Source: a virus
IMG/VR virus record: IMGVR_UViG_3300036406_000075
Span: 1 to 23,029 of that record
DNA: 23,029 nucleotides
Direction: 5' to 3' (one strand)
The position numbers were made by a program, and so were the translations under genes. Positions 15,444 through 20,699 of the stretch are shown here, piece by piece (the first letter of the stretch is position 1; every line of letters begins with the position of its first letter). The notes beneath the pieces were generated by a model. The model searched no databases. It saw only the letters and a program-made list of their open reading frames with translations, and was not told where the DNA came from.

Positions 15444-15545
15444 ATGAAAGATTGGGCCGTCAGTTTCATCGCTGCGGCCCTTCTTGTTGGGCTTGTCGTA
15501 TGGTGCGCCCGTGTTTTTATTGAGGCGATGTATGGCCGACTTTAA
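15444..15545 (+). CDS. 33-aa single-span membrane protein in lysis cassette
   Basis: ATG 15444 to TAA 15545 encodes 33 residues with one membrane segment (AVSFIAAALLVGLVVWCARVFI) and a short polar start and end. It begins two bases after the stop of the holin-like gene and overlaps the muramidase start by 14 nt, the spacing expected in a packed lysis cassette. The Cys does not fit a lipobox (VVWC), so it is not an o-spanin. It could be a pinholin- or antiholin-like peptide, or a non-functional open frame. Confidence 0.45.
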   Translation: MKDWAVSFIAAALLVGLVVWCARVFIEAMYGRL

Positions 15546-16038
15546 ACCAGCATACGAGCGCATGATCCGTGATGAGGGTGGCTACGTGCTACACAACATC
15601 CCCGGTGACAGGGGCGGCCAAACCTATGCGGGTATTGCCCGTAACATGAACCCCAAATGGGATGGGTGGCAGCACATCGACACGGGTTCCACGCCTCCTG
15701 CGCAGCTTATTCACGACTTTTACAAGGTCAAGTTCTGGGACGACATTTGTGGTGACCAGATCACCAGTCAAGTCATCGCGTCCGACATTTTTAACTTTTA
15801 CGTCAACACCGGGCGTCCGGCCAAAGTGCTGGCGCAGTTGATCATTGACGCCACGCCTGACGGAGCGTTTGGCCCTCGGACAGTTGCAGCCATAAACGCT
15901 GCCGATCCCGAAAAGTTCGTGTTGTCTTACGCCTTGGCAAAGATCACCCGCTACCGTGACATCGTGCAGCGTGACCGAACGCAGATTAAGTTCTTGGTGG
16001 GCTGGATCAACCGAACACTGAACGGGCTAAAGTCATGA
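15532..16038 (+). CDS. Endolysin: GH108 N-acetylmuramidase
   Basis: From ATG 15532 this gives 168 aa. The start ADFKPAYERMIRDEGGY carries the glycoside hydrolase family 108 motif with the catalytic Glu E15 in EGGY. It continues with GDRGGQTYAGIARNMNPKW, also diagnostic. The second half (DATPDGAFGPRTVAAINA..., YALAKITRYRDIV) is the peptidoglycan-binding-3 module that follows GH108. It should cut the glycan strands of host peptidoglycan at lysis. There is no signal peptide, so a holin is needed for export. The longer frame to 15484 uses a TTG start without merit. The stop overlaps the next start by ATGA. Confidence 0.92.
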   Translation: MADFKPAYERMIRDEGGYVLHNIPGDRGGQTYAGIARNMNPKWDGWQHIDTGSTPPAQLIHDFYKVKFWDDICGDQITSQVIASDIFNFYVNTGRPAKVLAQLIIDATPDGAFGPRTVAAINAADPEKFVLSYALAKITRYRDIVQRDRTQIKFLVGWINRTLNGLKS

Positions 16039-16445
16039 ACTTGTTTGGCATCGGCACTGTCATTGACTCGGTAGGTAAGATTGCCTCCGACCTGATCACC
16101 ACAGACAAAGAACGCCTTGACATGGCGCTGCGCGAGAAGGAATTAGATCAGCGGCTAGACATCGCTCAAATCGAGGTTAACAAGGCAGAAGCCCAACACA
16201 GCAGCATCTTCGTAGCTGGGTGGCGTCCTGCTATCGGCTGGATCGGTGCAGCGGCTATGGCCTATCAGTTTTTGCTCTACCCACTTATGCTGTGGGGCTG
16301 GACATGGATGCAGGGGATAGGCTGGATTCCCAAAGAACTGACGCCGCCGCCTGTAATAGACTCTGACCAGTTGTGGGTCATTTTGTCAGGCATATTGGGC
16401 ATCGCTGGAATGAGATCATTTGAGAAATCTAAGGGTGTAGCGTAG
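16035..16445 (+). CDS. Holin of the 3TM (GTA-holin) family
   Basis: This 136-aa protein has a charged coiled N-terminal half (TTDKERLDMALREKELDQRL), then the motif AGWRPAIGW at residues 61-69, typical of the GTA_holin_3TM family. Two hydrophobic segments are clear, at about 66-91 (IGWIGAAAMAYQFLLYPLML) and 113-127 (LWVILSGILGIAGMR). The latter is followed by the family's usual MRS.EK end. It should permeabilise the inner membrane to release the muramidase. It overlaps the muramidase stop by ATGA and overlaps the convergent minus-strand gene by 17 bp. Confidence 0.85.
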   Translation: MNLFGIGTVIDSVGKIASDLITTDKERLDMALREKELDQRLDIAQIEVNKAEAQHSSIFVAGWRPAIGWIGAAAMAYQFLLYPLMLWGWTWMQGIGWIPKELTPPPVIDSDQLWVILSGILGIAGMRSFEKSKGVA

Positions 16446-16917
16446 CCGTCTTAACGATTGACCGGGCCTTGCGCATCCTGAATTCTTCTTCAACGATGAA
16501 CAAGGCCTGCTCCATCTCTCTGACAGTGCAATCGTCAAGCTGGCTGTCGTGCAGATCCATGATCAGCTTTACAGCGGCCATCTCTGGCCCCGTAAAGACA
16601 AACGATCCCTTCTCGTGCCCGCGCACACCCATCGAGTAGACGGCATCTTGCGCGGCCCTGATCTCGTCAGCCCAGTCACGCCCCAGATCAGCGCGTATTC
16701 TGATCAGCGCCTCGCTCATGTTGACCGCTGAAATTATCACGTCAACGTGGTCTCTAGTGCCTTGGCCTGTCAGTATGGAATCAAGCGCCTCGTGGTTTTT
16801 GAGTTTGAGCGCCACGCCAGCAGTGGGCAGCGTGCCTACCTTCTTCATGCCTGCGATGATCCACGACATATTGTCGTAGCGCACCCCACGAGGTTTGTAC
16901 TTGCTTTTCTTTTTCAT
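16429..16917 (-). CDS. Conserved phage protein, function unknown (162 aa)
   Basis: This 162-aa protein starts with a basic segment (KKKSKYKPRGVRYDN) and is otherwise mostly helical. The blocks LKNHEALDSILTGQGTRDHVD, EIRAAQDAVYSMGVRG, FVFTGPEMAAVKLIMDLHDSQL and REMEQALFIVEEEFRMRKAR look like those in small proteins I recall from phages and prophages of betaproteobacteria and pseudomonads. It has no named domain that I know. It is the last gene of the minus-strand operon and meets the late genes tail to tail. Its start overlaps the stop of the 70-aa gene by ATGA. Confidence 0.75.
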   Translation of the reverse strand: MKKKSKYKPRGVRYDNMSWIIAGMKKVGTLPTAGVALKLKNHEALDSILTGQGTRDHVDVIISAVNMSEALIRIRADLGRDWADEIRAAQDAVYSMGVRGHEKGSFVFTGPEMAAVKLIMDLHDSQLDDCTVREMEQALFIVEEEFRMRKARSIVKTATLHP

Positions 16918-17126
16918 AGCTCGTGCTTGTTCTTGGTCGGCTTGATCTTAGGATGCGCCCGGCTGTGGATGCTGAACTGCTTGTAGGCCAAGACGTTCTC
17001 CTCCTTGGTCAAGCTCTCGTACACCTGTACTCGCTTGGGCCTGAAATACACGTCTTTGGCGAATATGCTGGGGCGTGGGTTACTGGCCCACAAAAAGGGC
17101 GAGTCGGGGCGGCATTTACAGGTCAT
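16914..17126 (-). CDS. Small phage protein, function unknown (70 aa)
   Basis: This 70-aa protein has a polar, Cys-containing start (MTCKCRPDS) and a middle block DVYFRPKRVQVYESLTKEE, then a basic end (RAHPKIKPTKNK). I recall the VYFRPKR(V/I)QV block from small proteins of other phages, without a known role. A weak ribosome site (GAAAGA) precedes ATG 17126, which overlaps the upstream gene by 11 nt. The ATGA overlap with the next gene supports its reality. Confidence 0.65.
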   Translation of the reverse strand: MTCKCRPDSPFLWASNPRPSIFAKDVYFRPKRVQVYESLTKEENVLAYKQFSIHSRAHPKIKPTKNKHEL

Positions 17127-17238
17127 TCTTTTCTTTCAATGTAGCCCATGCCACTTCATTGCACTTAGCGCATTGGTAGCGATAGTGATTTCGGTCCGGC
17201 ACGGGGGTCAGTATCCAGCGGTGTTTACATTGGGTCAT
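17116..17238 (-). CDS. 40-aa zinc-ribbon-like protein
   Basis: From ATG 17238 this gives 40 aa with C4, H6, C23 and C26 (QCKHRW ... YQCAKCNE), a zinc-ribbon arrangement. GGAG sits 9 nt upstream, and the ATG overlaps the stop of the 25-aa gene (ATGA), so 17238 is preferred over an upstream start at 17307. Such mini zinc ribbons are common in phage early regions, and their targets are rarely known. Binding to host RNA polymerase or another protein is a guess only. Confidence 0.65.
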   Translation of the reverse strand: MTQCKHRWILTPVPDRNHYRYQCAKCNEVAWATLKEKNDL

Positions 17239-17312
17239 TTCTTTTTGCTCCAAAACGCCCACACATAAACGGCAGTGTGAGCAATGCCGATGAGGTACAT
17301 CCACCAAGTCAT
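17235..17312 (-). CDS. 25-aa membrane peptide
   Basis: ATG 17312 to TGA 17235 encodes 25 residues: MTWWMYLIGIAHTAVYVW, then AFWSKKK. It is one hydrophobic aromatic segment with a basic tail, typical of a single-span membrane peptide with the tail in the cytoplasm. AAGGAAG lies just upstream. Both ends overlap neighbours by ATGA (17309-17312 and 17235-17238), which argues strongly that it is a real gene despite its size. Function unknown. Confidence 0.65.
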   Translation of the reverse strand: MTWWMYLIGIAHTAVYVWAFWSKKK

Positions 17313-17497
17313 GTGTTCTTCCTTGCTCGGATTAAATCGGCTGCTTGGTAAGGCTCTGCCAAATCTGCTATCTTTGCACACGCCTCACGCTCATCAGCAC
17401 GGACAAGGGCTTCAAAAACCAAGAAATTGTCAAACAAGCCACCATCTTCCAGGCCTGTCATTCCAGCTTCTTCAGCCATGTCGATCATTTTTCTCAT
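17309..17497 (-). CDS. Small phage protein, ADEREAC family style (62 aa)
   Basis: This 62-aa helical protein contains LVRADEREACAKIADLAE and ends in AADLIRARKNT. This ADEREACA...A..IRAR pattern recurs in many small phage proteins, none with a known role. A similar layout occurs in the 80-aa gene at 19745-19987 in this same operon, so the two may be distant relatives. It overlaps both neighbours by ATGA. Confidence 0.7.
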   Translation of the reverse strand: MRKMIDMAEEAGMTGLEDGGLFDNFLVFEALVRADEREACAKIADLAEPYQAADLIRARKNT

Positions 17498-17823
17498 ACG
17501 TTGCGCTCCTTCAACTTGGCTTCGATGGTGTTGATGTAGTCAAGCCAGCCTTGATAATCTTCTTTGCGCTCAAATATTTGCCGCTTTTCCTCATCCGTCA
17601 GCCCAACCCATTGCCGCTGTGCTGTGGGTGGGGTGGCGTCAAACTTGTTGCGAGGGTCAAGCCCACCGTCCGAAACGATGTCGCTATATTGCCCCACAGG
17701 CTCATAGTCCAACCCCAACTCTCTGGCGTTCTCTGCCTTCTTGTCGAGGGCAGTTTGCTTTGGAATACAGCCGTGCTTCAGACAATGCGCCACGGTTTCG
17801 CATTCATCGCATAGTTTGGTCAT
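17494..17823 (-). CDS. Small protein with Cys/His cluster, function unknown (109 aa)
   Basis: This 109-aa protein has an N-terminal metal-binding-type cluster, CDECETVAHCLKHGC (C5, C8, H13, C14, H17, C19). A linker and a helical end follow (TDEEKRQIFERKEDYQGWLDYINTIEAKL). The middle YEPVGQYSDI...GLDPRNKFD is polar. I do not recognise a named family. It overlaps both neighbours by ATGA. Confidence 0.68.
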   Translation of the reverse strand: MTKLCDECETVAHCLKHGCIPKQTALDKKAENARELGLDYEPVGQYSDIVSDGGLDPRNKFDATPPTAQRQWVGLTDEEKRQIFERKEDYQGWLDYINTIEAKLKERNV

Positions 17824-17996
17824 TTCAGCCCCCTAAGCGTCAGCCATGCCGGTTCTTTGTTGACCACTGGCGGCGGCGTGATCTTCTCGCTGGGCGGTGT
17901 CCAGCCGTACTTGCGCCACAGCGCCTGCACATCAGAGCCACTGCTCCATTTGAAATCAGGATGCCCCACTGGAATCCACGGTATTGTTTTGTTCAC
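17820..17996 (-). CDS. 58-aa protein with GTG start
   Basis: GTG 17996 to TGA 17820 encodes 58 residues beginning MNKTIPWIPVGHPDFKW, rich in Trp and Pro (WRKYGWTPPSE, PAWLTLRGLK). AAGGAG lies 6 nt before the GTG, one of the best ribosome sites in this operon. Its stop overlaps the next ATG by ATGA, which supports it. Its start region overlaps the end of the upstream 66-aa gene by 41 nt in another frame. Function unknown; the sequence resembles small cytoplasmic phage proteins. Confidence 0.65.
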   Translation of the reverse strand: MNKTIPWIPVGHPDFKWSSGSDVQALWRKYGWTPPSEKITPPPVVNKEPAWLTLRGLK

Positions 17997-18156
17997 GGTT
18001 TGCTCCTTCGATTATTAAGTGCCGGTAGGCACGGATCGCTGTCTTCAAGTCTGCTTGCAGACTCTCGATCAGCTCTTCTTGCTCAAGCAGCCGTGCTGTG
18101 GCTTCTTGGGCAAACTTGGCCAGGTTGCGCGATTCCCACGCAGCAAACCTGCTCAT
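17956..18156 (-). CDS. Small coiled-coil protein (66 aa)
   Basis: This 66-aa protein is helical and charged, with FAQEATARLLEQEELIESLQ forming a likely coiled coil, and a polar end (ANREQNNTVDSSGAS). ATG 18156 overlaps the stop of the upstream gene by ATGA. The last 41 nt are shared with the 58-aa gene in a different frame. Function unknown. Confidence 0.6.
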   Translation of the reverse strand: MSRFAAWESRNLAKFAQEATARLLEQEELIESLQADLKTAIRAYRHLIIEGANREQNNTVDSSGAS

Positions 18157-18344
18157 GCTTTGGTGGCCAGCGCCAGCAGCTCGGCCCTCTCTCTGGCCAC
18201 CCGCAGCGTGTTGTATCGCTGGTGCAGGCGCTCAATCACCTTGACGCGGCGGGGCCCGGCCATCTCGGAGTCCAGCAGCGCCTTGACGTCCACTTCTGGC
18301 AGCAACGCCAGCACCTCATTAAGTTTTCGCCATGTGTAGCTCAA
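18153..18344 (-). CDS. Small helical protein, probable TTG start (63 aa)
   Basis: The TTG at 18344 is preceded by GGAGAAG with good spacing, so 63 aa (SYTWRKLNEVLALLPEVDV...) is the preferred product; an earlier TTG at 18365 would add seven residues without a ribosome site. The protein is helical and charged (GPRRVKVIERLHQRYNTLR, ERAELLALATKA). It overlaps the 53-aa gene by 26 nt and the 66-aa gene by ATGA. Function unknown. Confidence 0.6.
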   Translation of the reverse strand: MSYTWRKLNEVLALLPEVDVKALLDSEMAGPRRVKVIERLHQRYNTLRVARERAELLALATKA

Positions 18345-18480
18345 TTTTCTTCTCCAGTTGTTCAATCAGTTTGGTGGTATGGGCGTGTGTTCGCTGCGCT
18401 GCGTTGAGCTGGCGCGTCTTGTGCCGCAGCTCAGACTTGGCCGCACGCAGTTTGGCTTTCCATTGGTCGATTCGTTTCAT
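18319..18480 (-). CDS. 53-aa basic coiled-coil protein
   Basis: ATG 18480 to TAA 18319 encodes 53 residues, basic and helical throughout (MKRIDQWKAKLRAAKSEL, TTKLIEQLEKKIELHMAKT). It looks like a short coiled coil with many Lys and Arg, which could bind nucleic acid or a partner protein. ATG overlaps the helicase stop (ATGA at 18477-18480). It shares 26 nt with the next gene, whose ribosome site lies inside this gene. Function unknown. Confidence 0.6.
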   Translation of the reverse strand: MKRIDQWKAKLRAAKSELRHKTRQLNAAQRTHAHTTKLIEQLEKKIELHMAKT

Positions 18481-19754
18481 TTAAGTGCCTCCAAGGCGAT
18501 TTGGGAAAGAGATAGTTTGTCATGTAACGCGCCCCAGATTTTGTGATCGACAGTAGCGTCGGTCAGAAATACGTAGCACCACACGTCATGCCGCTGGCCG
18601 CTACGATGCAAGCGCCCGATTGTCTGCTCATACAGTTCAAGCGACCAGGGCAAGGACAAGAAAATGATGTGGCATCCACCATGTTGGAGGTTAAGACCGT
18701 GGCCTGCTGACTTGGGGTGGACGGCAAGCAACCTGACCTCGCCTCGGTTCCAGCGTTCAATGGCGTCGTCGTCATCGAGTGTTGTAACTGTGAAGCGTCG
18801 CTTGAGTTCGGCAAGCTCTTCTTGGTATTGGTAAACCAGTAGGGTATTGGCATGTTGGTTCTCATCAAGCAGTTCTTCAAGGCGGTCAAACTTGTGCGAC
18901 GACAACCAGATCGGGCCGTTGTCGGAGTACAGGAAACCAGACGACATCTGCTGCAACTTCTGCGTAACAACAGCAGCGTTGACCGCCACCACGTCGTCCA
19001 GCACGAAGTCCTTCTTCATCTTGTTGTAGCTGGTCATGTCCATCTTGCAGGCCACCTCAACGGTGTGCAGGGGTGGCAGCTTGTCCTTGTACTCGCCAGG
19101 CTCCAGCACGAACGTAGCGGGCTTGATGCGCTGCATGACCAGCTCCAGTGAACCCTTACGTGGCTCCCACTCGCCAAAGTCCTTGTTGATCAGCGTGAAG
19201 TATTGCTGCATGAACGCGCCTTTGGCGCGGCCCAGCAGCGACTGGTCCACGATCTTGCACTGGCCGAACACGTCCTCAAGGCCGTTGCTGGTGAAGCTGC
19301 CCGTCAGGCCCCAACGGATGCCCATCTCGCCAATGACTTTGTTGAGCGCCTTAAAACGAGCGCCTGAGGGATTCTTCAGTTTGGTCAGCTCGTCAAACAC
19401 AATGGCGTTGATGTGCGCTAAGTTCTGCTCGGCCAGCCATTGAATGTTGTCGTAATTGGTCACGATGATCTGAGCGCCGCTGTTGAGCGCCGCCAGTCGT
19501 TGCTTGGGTGTGCCCACGGCCACAGCCAGAGTGCAGCCGGGTGCCCACTTAGGCTGCTCAACAGGCCACACGTCGGTGCAGACACGCTTGGGTGCCAGCA
19601 CGAGAAAACGTATGGCGTAGCCATCTTTGAGAATGGCCTGCATGGCCGTCAGCGTGATGGCGGTCTTGCCAGCCCCCACCGGGGCCAGGATCATGGCGCG
19701 GTCGTGCTCATACAAGAAGTCAGCCGCTGTGTCTTGGTATGGCCTTAATCGCAT
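18477..19754 (-). CDS. SNF2-type DEAD/DEAH-box helicase
   Basis: From ATG 19754 this gives 425 aa with the helicase superfamily 2 motifs in order. RLRPYQ at 2-7 is the Q-like start, and motif I is APVGAGKT (24-31). Motif II is FDELTK (120-125), DELT in place of DEAH, as I recall in phage SNF2 proteins. Motif III is LTGS (150-153), and motif VI is QTIGRLHRSGQ (377-387). It should use ATP to move on duplex DNA or remodel protein-DNA complexes in replication or recombination. It is next to a VRR-NUC gene, a pairing common in phage replication modules. An in-frame TTG five codons upstream is less likely. Confidence 0.9.
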   Translation of the reverse strand: MRLRPYQDTAADFLYEHDRAMILAPVGAGKTAITLTAMQAILKDGYAIRFLVLAPKRVCTDVWPVEQPKWAPGCTLAVAVGTPKQRLAALNSGAQIIVTNYDNIQWLAEQNLAHINAIVFDELTKLKNPSGARFKALNKVIGEMGIRWGLTGSFTSNGLEDVFGQCKIVDQSLLGRAKGAFMQQYFTLINKDFGEWEPRKGSLELVMQRIKPATFVLEPGEYKDKLPPLHTVEVACKMDMTSYNKMKKDFVLDDVVAVNAAVVTQKLQQMSSGFLYSDNGPIWLSSHKFDRLEELLDENQHANTLLVYQYQEELAELKRRFTVTTLDDDDAIERWNRGEVRLLAVHPKSAGHGLNLQHGGCHIIFLSLPWSLELYEQTIGRLHRSGQRHDVWCYVFLTDATVDHKIWGALHDKLSLSQIALEALK

Positions 19755-19987
19755 TTCCACGCCTGGCAATACTTGTACAAATCTTTTCGATTTTTTTGGT
19801 TTACTTTTTTACGCTCGGCATCGCGAATTTCTTGTTCCCATTTTGCAAACTGTTCGGGGGTGTACAGAAGGCCTTCTAGCCTGGAATACTCAACAAGAAA
19901 CACCCCAAACTTATCTATTGTTTCTTTAGAAAACGGCGCGTCAAAACCAGCTTCAACTGCCGCATACCGTATGGCTTGCTTATTCAT
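19745..19987 (-). CDS. Small phage protein, function unknown (80 aa)
   Basis: From ATG 19987 this gives 80 aa: a short start (MNKQAIRYAAVEAGFDAPFS), a helical middle (LVEYSRLEGLLYTPEQFAKWEQE) and a very basic end (ERKKVNQKNRKDLYK). The AAVEAGF...F.. opening is a widespread form of small phage protein. ATG 20005 would add six residues, but 19987 matches the family start and overlaps the VRR-NUC stop by 8 nt. It overlaps the helicase start by 10 nt. Function unknown. Confidence 0.65.
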   Translation of the reverse strand: MNKQAIRYAAVEAGFDAPFSKETIDKFGVFLVEYSRLEGLLYTPEQFAKWEQEIRDAERKKVNQKNRKDLYKYCQAWKCD

Positions 19988-20255
19988 GTTCTTTAATCCA
20001 TCCATCTATTTGATCTTTGTTCCACAGGCACACATACCTTTGGTTCATCAGCGCCATGTCACTGGCGAAAACCTTTTGCAACTCCGACAGCCTGCCGCCC
20101 TCGGTTTTGACCTCAACGAACCATGTCTGGCCGTTAGGCAGGCACACGATCCGGTCGGCCACGCCGCGATGCGCGGGGCTGGTGAACTTGTACGCCCGAC
20201 CGCCCAGCTCTTTGACGCGCTTGACGAGGTAGGCTTCGATTTGTTTCTCAAGCAC
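19980..20255 (-). CDS. VRR-NUC domain nuclease
   Basis: This 91-aa protein is a stand-alone VRR-NUC domain (PD-(D/E)XK superfamily). The start holds EKQIEAYLVKRVKELGG; RGVADRIVCLPNG gives the catalytic D34; FVEVKTEGG gives E48 and K50; and LSELQ gives Q60. Phage single-domain VRR-NUC proteins cut branched or flap DNA, and they often lie beside SNF2 helicases as here. The start is GTG 20255; the site before it (GAAGAG) is modest, and the start overlaps the upstream gene by 8 nt. Confidence 0.9.
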   Translation of the reverse strand: MLEKQIEAYLVKRVKELGGRAYKFTSPAHRGVADRIVCLPNGQTWFVEVKTEGGRLSELQKVFASDMALMNQRYVCLWNKDQIDGWIKEHE

Positions 20256-20427
20256 GATGCTTAAACTCTTCTGCGATCACCAAGCCGTCAGGCTCCAGTT
20301 CGACCGATATGGTTTTTGCGTAGCTAACGACCACCACTTGGCTTGGGTTGTGCCCATGCTTCAAGCAGTATTCGCGCAAGGCGGTTTGCAGTTCTGCAAG
20401 TGTAATTTCGACGGTGTGTGTTTTCAT
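20248..20427 (-). CDS. First gene of minus-strand operon, 59 aa, function unknown
   Basis: From ATG 20427 this gives 59 aa: a beta/helix start (MKTHTVEITLAELQTALREY), the polar loop KHGHNPSQ and a beta end (VVVVSYAKTISVELEPDGLV). It is compact and soluble. An upstream in-frame start at 20460 would place the coding region across the -10 box of its own promoter, so 20427 is preferred. It is the promoter-proximal early gene. Function unknown. Confidence 0.65.
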   Translation of the reverse strand: MKTHTVEITLAELQTALREYCLKHGHNPSQVVVVSYAKTISVELEPDGLVIAEEFKHRA

Positions 20428-20434
20428 AGCCCGA

Positions 20435-20462
20435 ATAATACACGAAAAAAAGTTTTGCACAA
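20435..20462 (-). promoter_or_regulatory. Early promoter for the minus-strand operon
   Basis: On the minus strand TTGTGC (20462-20457), a 16-nt spacer and TATTAT (20440-20435) form a sigma-70-type promoter 8 nt before the first ATG (20427). The short leader fits an early gene. The -35 box overlaps that of the opposite promoter. Confidence 0.55.
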
Positions 20463-20484
20463 ATTATTTTTTGTGTGATAAGAT
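20455..20484 (+). promoter_or_regulatory. Early promoter for the plus-strand replication genes
   Basis: TTGCAC (20455-20460), an 18-nt spacer and TAAGAT (20479-20484) with an extended TG at 20476-20477 form a sigma-70-type promoter. The first gene starts at 20514 after AAAGGACA. Host RNA polymerase should recognise it. Confidence 0.6.
20458..20475. promoter_or_regulatory. Inverted repeat between the divergent promoters, possible operator
   Basis: CACAAA (20458-20463), 6 nt and TTTGTG (20470-20475) form a perfect 6-bp inverted repeat that overlaps both -35 boxes. A repressor bound here would affect both early units. No repressor gene is recognised in the window. Confidence 0.4.
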
Positions 20485-20513
20485 CAAGTCCTCATCAACT
20501 AAAGGACAGTCAA

Positions 20514-20699
20514 ATGGAATATCACATCCCCGCTGCCGATTACAGCAGCATCAACGTCAGCGCCTACGAAAAGGGCGTCTGGATCAGCGTCATGCGTCAC
20601 TGCGGCTACGCATCCACACACCTCACACGCAAGCAGGCAGAAGAATTACGCGACGCCTTGATCGCTTTGACCACGGAGACAGAAGATGCAGCACAGTAA
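20514..20699 (+). CDS. Small early protein, function unknown (61 aa)
   Basis: From ATG 20514 this gives 61 aa, preceded by AAAGGACA. The protein has a polar start (MEYHIPAADYSSINVSAYEK), a beta middle (GVWISVMRHCGYASTHL) and a helical end (RKQAEELRDALIAL). It is the first gene of the plus early unit and overlaps the nuclease gene by 14 nt. I do not recognise a named family. Confidence 0.68.
   Translation: MEYHIPAADYSSINVSAYEKGVWISVMRHCGYASTHLTRKQAEELRDALIALTTETEDAAQ

Noticed and set aside
15444-15545. 33-aa lysis-region peptide as an outer-membrane lipoprotein (o-spanin)
   Set aside because: The Cys follows VVW, which does not fit a lipobox, and the peptide lacks a periplasmic part.
17619-18407. 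262-aa open frame on the + strand
   Set aside because: It is antisense to a chain of overlapping minus-strand genes with ribosome sites, has an odd Cys/His/Trp/Ser/Arg-rich composition, and lacks its own start signals.
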